Source of the DNA: Rhynchopus sp. YZ270_cl-10
Taxonomy: Eukaryota > Euglenozoa > Diplonemea > Diplonemida > Diplonemidae
Direction of reading: 5' to 3'
NCBI GenBank assembly: GCA_964035575.1
Contig: OZ037884.1
Span: forward strand, 682,001-746,000
DNA length: 64,000 nt
Below, one piece after another: positions 31,599-45,300 of the stretch (the stretch's first letter is position 1; the number at the start of each line of letters is the position of its first letter). The notes under the pieces were generated by a model. The model had not been told where the DNA came from. It saw only the letters and a program-made list of their open reading frames with translations, and did not search any database. A program made the position numbers and the translations under genes.

Positions 31599-32140
31599 CC
31601 TGGGAAATAAAGTATACGAAGGATTTGGCACTTTTAGCGGGATTTTATTTAATGATAATTTCACGCTAAATTTTGGTACATGTAGGTAGTAGGGCTGGAG
31701 GGACCGTCCAGCCTTTTTTAGCCTCCCTCCAGCCTCCTCAATCCCGCCAGCCCCTCAGCGGGCCTATCTAGAGGTCCGCGGGACCCGGTAGCGCTGGCGG
31801 GAGGGTAATGAGAGCTTTTTTTTTTTTTTTTTCACGCTCTTTTTTTTTTTTTTTCCCTGAGAGCTTCCTGTGAGGACACATACTCGTTAGTTATTGCACA
31901 ATAAATAAGTCACGCTAAAAGTGCCAAATCCTTTCGTATACTTTATTTCCCGTGAAATAAAATTACGTATTCACCTCCTTTTAGCGGATTATTTTGCGAT
32001 ACTTCACTTATTTTTTTCCCAGGCTCGTGCACTCAATTTGCCTCGCTTCGCTCGGCAAATTAAGTAGCCCTCGCCTGGGAAAAAAATGCGTGAAGTTATC
32101 GCAAAATAAAACCCCGCTAAAAGGAGGTGAATAAATAGTT
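31599..32140. mobile_element. Nested palindrome insertion, kinase unit 1
   Basis: Bases 31602-31640 and 31913-31951 are a near-perfect inverted repeat of about 38 bp (GGGAAATAAAGTATACGAAG and onward). Bases 31969-32024 and 32073-32134 form a second one around a core AATTTGCC-TCGCTTCGCTC-GGCAAATT. A third, CCCGCCAGC/GCTGGCGGG, lies between. Copy 3 lacks the whole segment (about 31565-32226), so it is an insertion or a clean loss. No protein is encoded. Confidence 0.7.
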
Positions 32141-33312
32141 ATTTTTTTTGATGGGGTTTTTCTTTGATTTCCCCCTTCTCTACGTATCCCCTACGTACTT
32201 TTTTTCTGGAACAGGTCGGCTTGTATGCCCTGATATTGGTAAGTTACGTTGTTGTTATGGTCAAATCTGGGGGGGTTTTTTTATGTGCCTTTCCAATGTG
32301 TTCTATTTTCATTTTGTTTAGGGACGAACTACTTCAGCCACTTATGTGACGACATCTCACGATAGGTAGGCCGTGTGCCGAAATGTTTTCATTTTCCCCT
32401 AAAATTTGATACGGTTCGTTGAAACGTTCTAGTTTGTTTGCCGTATTCTTCTTCACCATTTTATTTTTTCTCAAAGCTACAAGATCGAAGGGACTGGTCT
32501 TGCCCCCTTTTTCAGCGAATTTCCCACGAATTTCCGCTGCAAAAAAAAAAAAAAAAAAAAAACGGTAAATTAACCTGCGTGTAAAGGGGGTGTCCAATTA
32601 TTTAGCTACCCCAGAAAGGCGTCTTTTTTCTCTCCAAATTATTATCATTACTGTTGCCATCAAAACTTCGCTGTTCTTTCGACCCGACGCAACTGATATG
32701 CGACTCTTTGTGTATCATCCAAAAGCACGGTTCTGTTCTTTTTTTTTTTGAGTATTTTTCCCCCACTAGGCATACCTTGCCCAAAAACTCGCCCAAATTC
32801 GGGTGCAAAATCTTAGTCAGCTTTTGGAAAATTTGCTCCCACTTCACTGCTCTATGTCCTGCGCCGTGTTTGCACTTTTCAACTTTCTTTTCTGCAGTTT
32901 ACTGGTGAGGGTTCCCCTCCTTTTTTTCTCAGTATATGTTTTTTTGTTCTCTTCTGTGTACACCATCTTTCTCAGACATCAACAAAAACAAACCACTCAC
33001 GTTTTTTTGGTTTTTGCGTTTTCCCCATACGTAAAAGACAGCGCCCCACCCTACTACCTCCCCCGTTTTTTGGTTTCGACCTCACAGGACTTCACTCAAC
33101 AACAACCACCAGGTACACTGATTCTTCCCTAGATCTCCTCCATTTTCGCTCCCTCTCTCTTTCCCCCTTAAGTCACCTTTAAAAAACCCCCCCACATATC
33201 ACCTTCTCCACCCACCCTCCCCTCAGGGGCAGCCATAAAATGAGGGGTCCCAGATCCCGGACTCGGGACCCGAGTTGTGACCACCACAAAAAACACCACT
33301 TTTTCAGGCCTT

Positions 33313-33818
33313 TTTTTGACCTGAAGAGCCAGTTCATGCAGGCACCAGGTAGTTATCCTGGTACCGTGAGAGGGCTCGCGAAGCGCGCACGCGAACCGCA
33401 TGTGGGCAGTGAAGCTGCCCAGTACGCGCAATGCATTGTGCGTTTGCATGCCATTTTTGACCTTAAAAGCCAGTTCTTGCTTTAAGTGCCAGCCAGTTTT
33501 ACAGGTGTCACACAACACGACAGGATTTTTAGCCCGTCACCTAAATATTGACACTGGTGGCATGCTTCCCAGCACAGGAAAGTGCATTGAAAAACCGGAA
33601 AAAAACACATGTAATCTGTGATGGTCAAAAGTGCAAGACTCCTTCACCAATGCATTTTTTTTTGAGTACTAGTTATACCTGGAGAACATGGTCAGATCAC
33701 TCTTCGGAGCGCTTGGAAATAGCACCTTTTTGACCTGAAAAACCAGTTCATGGAGGCACCAGCCGTTTTTAGGTGGAACCGCGTGTGGGCAGTGAAGCTG
33801 CCCAGTACGCACACTCCA
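33313..33818 (+). repeat. Two-unit degenerate repeat upstream of kinase copy 2
   Basis: A block starting TTGACCTGAA, with CCAGTTCATG, GGCACCAG and GAACCGCRTGTGGGCAGTG, occurs at 33313-33437 and again at 33731-33812. A partial copy lies at 33458. The same pair stands before copy 3 (41804 and 42222). It does not occur before copy 1. Confidence 0.65.
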
Positions 33819-33847
33819 TTTGTAACCATTTGTGTGCCAGACACTAT

Positions 33848-36800
33848 ATGCGTGCCACCACGGAGCCCTTCCTCTTCCCCCATCTTCTGTTTCTATGTTT
33901 TGCCCCGTATGTCTTCTCTGTAGATGTTGATGAAGATGAAGACTTTTTTGGCCCCACCCGAGTTCAAACTCGAGGTTGCGACACTCCGTATGCAGTGACA
34001 ATCGATGGGGCAATGAAAGAAGGGTCAAGGTTTGCGTTTATTCGGAGTTCTTTGATCATCAATGTGGTGCCTTCTGCAGCTGAGGTGAATGTGTTGTGCA
34101 CTGCAAACGGCAGCGAGGTGGCAGTCCAGATGTACTCAAACACATCCATCTCTGGGGTTGTCGTGCATGAGATGCGGCGGAGCGTCTCCTTCTGCTATCT
34201 CCCTGCGGGGTCTGCACAATGGCTTCTCCCCGACCTTGATATTGATTACCGCGAATCCGTTTTTCTACCCAACACCAACACCGGGACATCCGACACCTTA
34301 GAACTCCCACCCCGCGAAGACAACCTCTGCTGGACTGTTCAAGTTCCCGCAATGTACGAAAACATTATAATCCTTCCCGGCGCGTCGCTTCTGATAGACA
34401 GGCGGTCTCAAGCGGGGGGGCATGGGAATTTAAGAGTGTCGTGGTTGGTGCTGTATGAGGGGGGGTCAATAGCGTTTCACGGTGAAGAGAGAGACCAGGG
34501 GGTTGCTTCGGTCATTGCGGATACTTTTATCGTGAAGAGAGATGGGCACATCCGGGAGGTCGGGGACACGCCACCGCCAGCGCGTCTGGAGATCTCCATC
34601 ACCGCCTCGCTTATGTCCTTTGAGGACGAAACTACCACCCTCGCAGGCGGGTATGCGCTCCTCAGAGTGCATGCAGGGGATCTCTTGAACACCCCTATAA
34701 AAGACAATTCAGGCGCGAGGATTGGTGAAGGCACATCGTTATATAGACGCAACCCTTCACCCATTCTTGTTGCTGCGGAGACTGTGCACGTCATAATGAG
34801 CTGTTTTGAGTCGCCGGTTGTGTTCACGAGACGGTCCCCCTTAGAGAATGTGGAGGAGGACGCACAATGCACTGTACCAAAGAAAGCCGCGGCGATAGGA
34901 GCGCCCATGCAGTGTGCAGATGTGACGGTGCAGGAGGGTGTGACGGTGCTCCTTCACCATATGCTTCTCAATAGCGTCACCGAACTCCGTGGTGTCCCCT
35001 CCACCCCTGATTTGAAGAGCAGCATTGACTTGGCACGCAACTCACACCTCTATGTCAAGCATGCGACCAACAGCTCCGGACACATCCCCATCACCCTTGA
35101 ACCGGGTGCTCTGTTCACCCTAGGAGAGCGTGGTGCAGGCATCTCCGAGATGGAGGCTCAAATTACCGGGAGTGGGACCTTGGTGATATGCAACGACGCT
35201 CTGTTGAGGAACAGCACCTTGCACGATGTGCGTCTGGTTGTGCCAGATGGGGTGGAGGTGACGGTGACGTCGTTGTCGATAACTTCAGATACGACAGGGG
35301 CTGCGGTGTTTGAAGGGGGTGGTAGGCTTATCTCGAACGGCACCGTTGATGTTGCGGTCCCGGTTGTGTGGAATGCGAGCTTTGACATCCGCAGTGCTGC
35401 GTACTTTCGGCGTTCTGTTACAATCTCTGGGACTCCCCTTGCAGTACAACATCTACAGTACCGTCTTGCCACCAATGGAGCCAATGTGCCACTCCGCTTT
35501 GCCTCGAACGTAACCATCCTTGGGTCCTCAGAATGCACCACCACCGGCCTCGCCATTGGAATACGCAACGCCCTCATCTTCGACCGTCCCTGCAGCACCG
35601 AGGACCCTCCCGCGTACCTCCACATCGTCGGCTGTGCCTTCCTCCCCGCAAGCACCTTTGTCAATATGGGGAATTGGCGGATCACCGGAGATGGATTAAT
35701 GCTGGACGGCACACACCGCTTTCTCAACTCAGAATGTGGGGGAACATCTGAGGTTCTTTTAAAAAGGGTGTTAATCACAGCTATGGGGAACATCGAGGTG
35801 AGTGGACCGGGTCTGAGCAACTTTGTTGTCGAGGATTTTGATGTGCATGGCACCATGAGGTTGCAGACAGGGAGTAGATTTGCGGGTCTCCGGGTGAGAG
35901 ATGGGGGGGTGTTCGACGCTTCTAGCGATGTGAACATCGTTGTGACAGGCGATGCAGCATTTGACCCTGGGTCGCATCTCGTTTTGAGCAGTGGTCTTGG
36001 TGCATCGATCCGTGGTGCTCTTGAGGTTGGAGGCAATCTTGCTCTGTTTGGCGAGGCGCGGGTTTCGCTCTACTCCAACCAATGCGGGCCCAACATCGCT
36101 GTCGCAGGGAACACCGATCTCTCTGTGGACACTCGGTTTGTCTGCGCTCAATCTCTGATCGATTTTGGGGATCGCAAGATGAGTGTGTTTGTTGCCTCAG
36201 AAGGAGGGTTCGTCGGGGTGAGGCCAAAGGATCTGCCGTTCTGTCCGCATGCAGGGCGGACAACTGCTGCGCGGGAGTATCGTGGCAATTTGTATGCCGC
36301 AGCGAACGACGCGCCGCCGTACCTAAACCATACCTTCGCGTATCTGATGTGCATTCTCTTAGCTGCGTTGTTGCTTGCGATGCTGCGGAAGAGTCAAAGC
36401 TCTTGGAGGGTGTTGCTTCAGAGCCTCACAGAACGTCCTCAGGTGCAGGTTAGCTTCCGTTTTGCACAGCTTTACTCTGGGTTGAATATTTTGGCGTTGT
36501 CGGCGATTTTGCTGGAAGGGATGTGGTTGTTCTCGGTGTCGCTGTTCCCTGCTGCGTCTTGGGTGGGGTTGTCAGGGGATGCGCAACGGACGTTGAGGAA
36601 GGTTGCGCTGCTGATGGGGGGCACCCCTGAGCCGTTTGTGGGGTTTGGGGGTACAGAGTTTACTGCTGCGTTTGTGGTGATTGCGGTGCTGGTTGTGTCG
36701 TGGGCGGTTGTGTGGGTGAGGCTGCGACGCGATGCGACCGGGATGTACAATCAATATCTCGTGTGGAACAAAGTGGACCGCAGGTTTCGTCATATGTGGC

Positions 36801-39730
36801 ACCCAGACGCGGCGGAGGCATCGTACCAGGCGGTGCGTCGTTTCCACCTTTCGAACATCTCGTTCATTGCGGGGGTGTTGGTGATTCCGGTTCTGTTGAT
36901 TCTGCTCGCACCATTGCAATGTGAGTATGTGAACCGGATCGAAGGGGACACCCCATTGCAGCCGAGGCTGAGGGTGTACAGAGACTATGATTGTTTTACG
37001 ACGGTGTACCCGCTGGCGGTGTTGCTTCCTGTGTCTGCGGTGGTGTCGTTGATGTTCTGTTTGTTGGTTGTGGACACAGCAACGTTCCGGCATGCCCCCA
37101 TGCTGCATCCTCCGTGTTTGACAGGGTTGGATGTGCGTTCACGGAGGGCGTTTGAGGCAGGGCGTATCTTTTGGCTTGCGTTGCAGATCTCGGTGTTGCT
37201 TGTTGCCGACCCCGAGGCTGAGCCGCTTCATATGTTGATCGGATCGATTATCGCGCAAGGTGGCTATCTCCTCTGGACAGTTCTGACCTGGCCGTGTGTG
37301 TACGACAATATCAACAAACTTCGTGCAACGGTACAGCTCATTGCCTTCTGGTCTCTCTGCATTGCGCTTGCTGCGCATACCAGACGTCCTCCTGCGTTCC
37401 GTCTTTGCGTTGAAACACATACCACAGATTGGGTGTTGGTGGGTATCTTCATTGGAGGGTGTTGCGCGTTTCCTTTTATTCTTCATATCACAAGATTCTT
37501 GCAAGTAAAAAAGCATTTAGCAGGTGAAGAGCTTCATGAGGAGATTGTTACCAAACAGAATGAGTTGACCGTTAAAAAGAGGCAGCAAGCGTTGGAGGGG
37601 AGCAGTCTTAAATCCTCTGGGGACAAACTGAAGGAAAAGGAGAAGGAGAAGGAGGGGGGAACACGAAGCAGCACCTCCCGAACAACCTCTGTCTCCCAAA
37701 GGGAGGCCTCCGACGAGCTGTCTGCTGCAGAGCGCTCTGTGGCGGAGCTGGTGGAGGAGTGTGCGTTGCCTTACTACCTTGAGTTGGAGAGGAGACCGAG
37801 GAGCTTTCATATTATGATGAAAGAGCGGGGGATGACCGGAATGCATGTGGACAGCGAGCGGGAAGACGAATCTGGCTACCGTGATTGGACGAGAGGGCAG
37901 CTGTTGGGGAGGGGAACCTTTGGGTCCGTTTATCTGGCGATTTTGCGGAGTGGTGCGTTGGTGGCTGTGAAGGTGGTTGAGATGCGTGCGGGGGAGTCTA
38001 TTGTGCCTGCAGAGGTGGAGCAGGAAGTCTCCTTTCTCAGGATGCTGAGGCATCCGAACATCATCGAGTATAAGCTCTGCCTGGTCGACAAATCGCGGCA
38101 GTGCATCAACATCTTCATGGAGTATGCTGTCGGCGGCTCCCTCACAGCCTTGGTGAAGCGCTGCAATCGCAGCCTCAGAGAGGATGTAGCAGTAGTGTAC
38201 ATACAACAGATCGTGAAAGGTCTTGCCTTCCTGCATGGTCGCGGTGTAGTGCACCGCGACGTGAAAGGGGAGAACGTGCTGCTAGACGCAAATGGTACAG
38301 TGAAGCTCGCAGATTTCGGCTGTGCCCGCGAGATGTCAACAGTGACAGTGTCAGGCACCTTTGCAGGGTCGCCATATTGGATGGCGCCCGAAGTCATCAA
38401 AAACAAAGGGTACAATAAAAAGGCGGATATCTGGTCTGTTGGGTGCACCGCGATTGAGGTGCTTACACGGTATGTCGTTTGGGGGTTTTTTTTATTGAGA
38501 CCGCTTTTTTTTACTCCAGGCTCGTAGTACCAAACTTATGGGTATTAGACATTATCTCCAACGTTGTGCACTTCCACATAACACTGTGCGATAACGATTA
38601 TGATCAAGGTTGACTAAGCATTAATAGGCTTAGGCTCATCTTATAAAACCCCCCCTTTTTTTTGGACGCCAATTTGCTACTGTGCGAATAGCCTCTTTAC
38701 CTATACCTGACATATCACAGGGGCGCAACACCGTGGAAGGCGTTTGAGAGCATCTACGCAGCTATGTACCACGTGACGCACTCGGTGGAACACCCCAACA
38801 ACAAGCCAAAGCACACCACACCGGAGTGCGAGAGCTTCTTCGACGGCTGCTTCCACCGTGACCCTGAGGAGCGCCCCGATGCACAGGTATGTGGGATTGA
38901 TCTCTGTGCATTGATATGCATTGTCCGCCTACTGTTACTCCTACAAGAAAATTTACAACGCAATCCAGCGGATTCAGTGACTGCACTGTTTCAGTGTTGT
39001 GCACTGTGCACTGTCATCACTTCGGTAGGCAGAAACACGGAATAGGGGATGTGAAGAGTCACCCCATCACTGCACAACACATCAGCACATTAAGGTCTAT
39101 GTTCTGCGCAAGAATTACCCTATCCACCACAACAGGACCTCCTGCAGCACCCATGGCTGAAGGACAAAGGCAAGGACATCCTCTCTGCGGATGGAGGCGA
39201 GCACACCAGCGCACCTGAGGAGGACGTCATGTCTAGCACGGGGGGGTCTGCACGGTCGCGTACACCGCCTATCACAGGGCTGGTATGTGTATTTGTTTCC
39301 ATTATGTCCCACCCTTTGCATGAGCTCGACTGAGATGCGTTTTAGCACGTTTCAACTACCCTTTGTTGTATGAGCGCACCACCCTGCTGTTGTGTTCCCT
39401 TTTGTTCAACAGCGAACAATAGGATGTTTGTTACGCATTTTTTTTTCTTTATTTTCTGGGGGTGATGGAAGTATCCCCGCGTATCAGTGAAGTGCCCCCC
39501 GTGGTTTGATAACCACAGCGGAGAGGGCGTGCCTGTACCCACAAAGGGTGTTTACAATATTTACACCGCTTCATTTTTTGCTTTCTCCACAGACCCTAGG
39601 CCGCCAAGAGGTGGAGTACACGATCACCAGCTCGATGGACGCTGCCGGGATGGGGACGGACTTCCGCACCACTGCTGGCGCGGCTACTACGGGCAACACC
39701 ACCCAACCCACCGAGGAGGGTCAGGTCTGA
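33848..39730 (+). CDS. Receptor-like multi-span MAPKKK-type kinase, copy 2
   Basis: The exons are 33848-38469, 38721-38886, 39136-39282 and 39593-39730, for 1690 residues. Architecture and catalytic motifs are those of copy 1. In the ectodomain it carries the second version of the variable patches: HAGDLLNTPIKDNSGARIGE where copy 1 has HAGNVLNTPTRVASGARIGE, and NSVTELRGVPSTPDLK where copy 1 has NSINELRGVVSTPGLK. From about residue 430 to the end it is the same as copy 1, introns included. The upstream region differs completely from that of copy 1 before about 33829, so the two genes may have different promoters. Confidence 0.85.
38606..38648 (+). repeat. CTAAGC stem-loop repeat in kinase intron 1, copy 2
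   Basis: Same as 30115-30157, at an offset of 8491. Confidence 0.8.
39320..39359 (+). repeat. GAGCTCGAC repeat in kinase intron 3, copy 2
   Basis: Same as 30829-30868, at an offset of 8491. Confidence 0.75.
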
Positions 39731-42338
39731 TGTCTTCGAGATGGATGGGGTGACAGGGGGACACTCCCCGCATACTTCCGGTACAGGGTCCTCCAGCTTC
39801 TTTTTGAAAACCCCACAATGCCTTGATCTATTGATCATCGTGTTGCAACCTTTTTCCAACAGAGTGGCAAAAAAGGGCAAAGGGCAGGGTTCTGCGGGGG
39901 TGGGAGGGCATATTGAACATTTGAAGACACTGTGCACACAAGTCTTCTTGGAGGAAATTATTGGGGGTATTTTTAGTTGGCGGGTGTTCTTCTTGTTTTA
40001 TGCAGGGTTTTACGGTCCACCTGTGGGACGTAATACCTGCGACCGCTTTCAAGGGGGGATTTTTTTTTTTTTTTTTTTTTTTTTATTCCCCTGGGAAATA
40101 AAGTATACGAAGGATTTGGCACTTTTAGCGGGATTTTATTTAATGATAATTTCACGCTAAATTTTGGTACATGTAGGTAGTAGGGCTGGAGGGACCGTCC
40201 AGCCTTTTTTAGCCTCCCTCCAGCCTCCTCAATCCCGCCAGCCCCTCAGCGGGCCTATCTAGAGGTCCGCGGGACCCGGTAGCGCTGGCGGGAGGGTAAT
40301 GAGAGCTTTTTTTTTTTTTTTTTCACGCTCTTTTTTTTTTTTTTTCCCTGAGAGCTTCCTGTGAGGACACATACTCGTTAGTTATTGCACAATAAATAAG
40401 TCACGCTAAAAGTGCCAAATCCTTTCGTATACTTTATTTCCCGTGAAATAAAATTACGTATTCACCTCCTTTTAGCGGATTATTTTGCGATACTTCACTT
40501 ATTTTTTTCCCAGGCTCGTGCACTCAATTTGCCTCGCTTCGCTCGGCAAATTAAGTAGCCCTCGCCTGGGAAAAAAATGCGTGAAGTTATCGCAAAATAA
40601 AACCCCGCTAAAAGGAGGTGAATAAATAGTTATTTTTTTTGATGGGGTTTTTCTTTGATTTCCCCCTTCTCTACGTATCCCCTACGTACTTTTTTTCTGG
40701 AACAGGTCGGCTTGTATGCCCTGATATTGGTAAGTTACGTTGTTGTTATGGTCAAATCTGGGGGGGTTTTTTTATGTGCCTTTCCAATGTGTTCTATTTT
40801 CATTTTGTTTAGGGACGAACTACTTCAGCCACTTATGTGACGACATCTCACGATAGGTAGGCCGTGTGCCGAAATGTTTTCATTTTCCCCTAAAATTTGA
40901 TACGGTTCGTTGAAACGTTCTAGTTTGTTTGCCGTATTCTTCTTCACCATTTTATTTTTTCTCAAAGCTACAAGATCGAAGGGACTGGTCTTGCCCCCTT
41001 TTTCAGCGAATTTCCCACGAATTTCCGCTGCAAAAAAAAAAAAAAAAAAAAAACGGTAAATTAACCTGCGTGTAAAGGGGGTGTCCAATTATTTAGCTAC
41101 CCCAGAAAGGCGTCTTTTTTCTCTCCAAATTATTATCATTACTGTTGCCATCAAAACTTCGCTGTTCTTTCGACCCGACGCAACTGATATGCGACTCTTT
41201 GTGTATCATCCAAAAGCACGGTTCTGTTCTTTTTTTTTTTGAGTATTTTTCCCCCACTAGGCATACCTTGCCCAAAAACTCGCCCAAATTCGGGTGCAAA
41301 ATCTTAGTCAGCTTTTGGAAAATTTGCTCCCACTTCACTGCTCTATGTCCTGCGCCGTGTTTGCACTTTTCAACTTTCTTTTCTGCAGTTTACTGGTGAG
41401 GGTTCCCCTCCTTTTTTTCTCAGTATATGTTTTTTTGTTCTCTTCTGTGTACACCATCTTTCTCAGACATCAACAAAAACAAACCACTCACGTTTTTTTG
41501 GTTTTTGCGTTTTCCCCATACGTAAAAGACAGCGCCCCACCCTACTACCTCCCCCGTTTTTTGGTTTCGACCTCACAGGACTTCACTCAACAACAACCAC
41601 CAGGTACACTGATTCTTCCCTAGATCTCCTCCATTTTCGCTCCCTCTCTCTTTCCCCCTTAAGTCACCTTTAAAAAACCCCCCCACATATCACCTTCTCC
41701 ACCCACCCTCCCCTCAGGGGCAGCCATAAAATGAGGGGTCCCAGATCCCGGACTCGGGACCCGAGTTGTGACCACCACAAAAAACACCACTTTTTCAGGC
41801 CTTTTTTTGACCTGAAGAGCCAGTTCATGCAGGCACCAGGTAGTTATCCTGGTACCGTGAGAGGGCTCGCGAAGCGCGCACGCGAACCGCATGTGGGCAG
41901 TGAAGCTGCCCAGTACGCGCAATGCATTGTGCGTTTGCATGCCATTTTTGACCTTAAAAGCCAGTTCTTGCTTTAAGTGCCAGCCAGTTTTACAGGTGTC
42001 ACACAACACGACAGGATTTTTAGCCCGTCACCTAAATATTGACACTGGTGGCATGCTTCCCAGCACAGGAAAGTGCATTGAAAAACCGGAAAAAAACACA
42101 TGTAATCTGTGATGGTCAAAAGTGCAAGACTCCTTCACCAATGCATTTTTTTTTGAGTACTAGTTATACCTGGAGAACATGGTCAGATCACTCTTCGGAG
42201 CGCTTGGAAATAGCACCTTTTTGACCTGAAAAACCAGTTCATGGAGGCACCAGCCGTTTTTAGGTGGAACCGCGTGTGGGCAGTGAAGCTGCCCAGTACG
42301 CACACTCCATTTGTAACCATTTGTGTGCCAGACACTAT
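39731..42338. other. Spacer between kinase copies 2 and 3
   Basis: By eye it is the same as the spacer between copies 1 and 2 over its full length, with the nested palindrome (40090-40631) and the two-unit repeat before the next gene. I see no gene. Confidence 0.5.
40090..40631. mobile_element. Nested palindrome insertion, kinase unit 2
   Basis: Same as 31599-32140 at an offset of 8491, carried along by the tandem duplication. Confidence 0.7.
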
Positions 42339-45300
42339 ATGCGTGCCACCACGGAGCCCTTCCTCTTCCCCCATCTTCTGTTTCTATGTTTTGCCCCGTA
42401 TGTCTTCTCTGTAGATGTTGATGAAGATGAAGACTTTTTTGGCCCCACCCGAGTTCAAACTCGAGGTTGCGACACTCCGTATGCAGTGACAATCGATGGG
42501 GCAATGAAAGAAGGGTCAAGGTTTGCGTTTATTCGGAGTTCTTTGATCATCAATGTGGTGCCTTCTGCAGCTGAGGTGAATGTGTTGTGCACTGCAAACG
42601 GCAGCGAGGTGGCAGTCCAGATGTACTCAAACACATCCATCTCTGGGGTTGTCGTGCATGAGATGCGGCGGAGCGTCTCCTTCTGCTATCTCCCTGCGGG
42701 GTCTGCACAATGGCTTCTCCCCGACCTTGATATTGATTACCGCGAATCCGTTTTTCTACCCAACACCAACACCGGGACATCCGACACCTTAGAACTCCCA
42801 CCCCGCGAAGACAACCTCTGCTGGACTGTTCAAGTTCCCGCAATGTACGAAAACATTATAATCCTTCCCGGCGCGTCGCTTCTGATAGACAGGCGGTCTC
42901 AAGCGGGGGGGCATGGGAATTTAAGAGTGTCGTGGTTGGTGCTGTATGAGGGGGGGTCAATAGCGTTTCACGGTGAAGAGAGAGACCAGGGGGTTGCTTC
43001 GGTCATTGCGGATACTTTTATCGTGAAGAGAGATGGGCACATCCGGGAGGTCGGGGACACGCCACCGCCAGCGCGTCTGGAGATCTCCATCACCGCCTCG
43101 CTTATGTCCTTTGAGGACGAAACTACCACCCTCGCAGGCGGGTATGCGCTCCTCAGAGTGCATGCAGGGGATCTCTTGAACACCCCTATAAAAGACAATT
43201 CAGGCGCGAGGATTGGTGAAGGCACATCGTTATATAGACGCAACCCTTCACCCATTCTTGTTGCTGCGGAGACTGTGCACGTCATAATGAGCTGTTTTGA
43301 GTCGCCGGTTGTGTTCACGAGACGGTCCCCCTTAGAGAATGTGGAGGAGGACGCACAATGCACTGTACCAAAGAAAGCCGCGGCGATAGGAGCGCCCATG
43401 CAGTGTGCAGATGTGACGGTGCAGGAGGGTGTGACGGTGCTCCTTCACCATATGCTTCTCAATAGCGTCACCGAACTCCGTGGTGTCCCCTCCACCCCTG
43501 ATTTGAAGAGCAGCATTGACTTGGCACGCAACTCACACCTCTATGTCAAGCATGCGACCAACAGCTCCGGACACATCCCCATCACCCTTGAACCGGGTGC
43601 TCTGTTCACCCTAGGAGAGCGTGGTGCAGGCATCTCCGAGATGGAGGCTCAAATTACCGGGAGTGGGACCTTGGTGATATGCAACGACGCTCTGTTGAGG
43701 AACAGCACCTTGCACGATGTGCGTCTGGTTGTGCCAGATGGGGTGGAGGTGACGGTGACGTCGTTGTCGATAACTTCAGATACGACAGGGGCTGCGGTGT
43801 TTGAAGGGGGTGGTAGGCTTATCTCGAACGGCACCGTTGATGTTGCGGTCCCGGTTGTGTGGAATGCGAGCTTTGACATCCGCAGTGCTGCGTACTTTCG
43901 GCGTTCTGTTACAATCTCTGGGACTCCCCTTGCAGTACAACATCTACAGTACCGTCTTGCCACCAATGGAGCCAATGTGCCACTCCGCTTTGCCTCGAAC
44001 GTAACCATCCTTGGGTCCTCAGAATGCACCACCACCGGCCTCGCCATTGGAATACGCAACGCCCTCATCTTCGACCGTCCCTGCAGCACCGAGGACCCTC
44101 CCGCGTACCTCCACATCGTCGGCTGTGCCTTCCTCCCCGCAAGCACCTTTGTCAATATGGGGAATTGGCGGATCACCGGAGATGGATTAATGCTGGACGG
44201 CACACACCGCTTTCTCAACTCAGAATGTGGGGGAACATCTGAGGTTCTTTTAAAAAGGGTGTTAATCACAGCTATGGGGAACATCGAGGTGAGTGGACCG
44301 GGTCTGAGCAACTTTGTTGTCGAGGATTTTGATGTGCATGGCACCATGAGGTTGCAGACAGGGAGTAGATTTGCGGGTCTCCGGGTGAGAGATGGGGGGG
44401 TGTTCGACGCTTCTAGCGATGTGAACATCGTTGTGACAGGCGATGCAGCATTTGACCCTGGGTCGCATCTCGTTTTGAGCAGTGGTCTTGGTGCATCGAT
44501 CCGTGGTGCTCTTGAGGTTGGAGGCAATCTTGCTCTGTTTGGCGAGGCGCGGGTTTCGCTCTACTCCAACCAATGCGGGCCCAACATCGCTGTCGCAGGG
44601 AACACCGATCTCTCTGTGGACACTCGGTTTGTCTGCGCTCAATCTCTGATCGATTTTGGGGATCGCAAGATGAGTGTGTTTGTTGCCTCAGAAGGAGGGT
44701 TCGTCGGGGTGAGGCCAAAGGATCTGCCGTTCTGTCCGCATGCAGGGCGGACAACTGCTGCGCGGGAGTATCGTGGCAATTTGTATGCCGCAGCGAACGA
44801 CGCGCCGCCGTACCTAAACCATACCTTCGCGTATCTGATGTGCATTCTCTTAGCTGCGTTGTTGCTTGCGATGCTGCGGAAGAGTCAAAGCTCTTGGAGG
44901 GTGTTGCTTCAGAGCCTCACAGAACGTCCTCAGGTGCAGGTTAGCTTCCGTTTTGCACAGCTTTACTCTGGGTTGAATATTTTGGCGTTGTCGGCGATTT
45001 TGCTGGAAGGGATGTGGTTGTTCTCGGTGTCGCTGTTCCCTGCTGCGTCTTGGGTGGGGTTGTCAGGGGATGCGCAACGGACGTTGAGGAAGGTTGCGCT
45101 GCTGATGGGGGGCACCCCTGAGCCGTTTGTGGGGTTTGGGGGTACAGAGTTTACTGCTGCGTTTGTGGTGATTGCGGTGCTGGTTGTGTCGTGGGCGGTT
45201 GTGTGGGTGAGGCTGCGACGCGATGCGACCGGGATGTACAATCAATATCTCGTGTGGAACAAAGTGGACCGCAGGTTTCGTCATATGTGGCACCCAGACG

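Larger units (their letters stand above)
25338..32982 (+). repeat. Kinase tandem unit 1
   Basis: Unit 1 covers the whole kinase gene plus 1.7 kb of 3' flank. It matches unit 2 at an offset of 8491 bp. Differences are confined to the first 1.3 kb; from about 26650 on I see none. Confidence 0.9.
31240..33847. other. Spacer between kinase copies 1 and 2
   Basis: No gene is supported. The spacer holds a nested palindrome insertion (31599-32140), T/A-rich DNA, and from 33230 a region with internal repeats: the TTGACCTGAARARCCAGTTC block at 33313 and 33731, and the hairpin GGGCAGTGAAGCTGCCC after each. Confidence 0.5.
33829..41473 (+). repeat. Kinase tandem unit 2
   Basis: This is the hybrid unit. 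Its 5' part equals unit 3 and its 3' part equals unit 1. The offset is 8491 bp to both. Confidence 0.9.
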
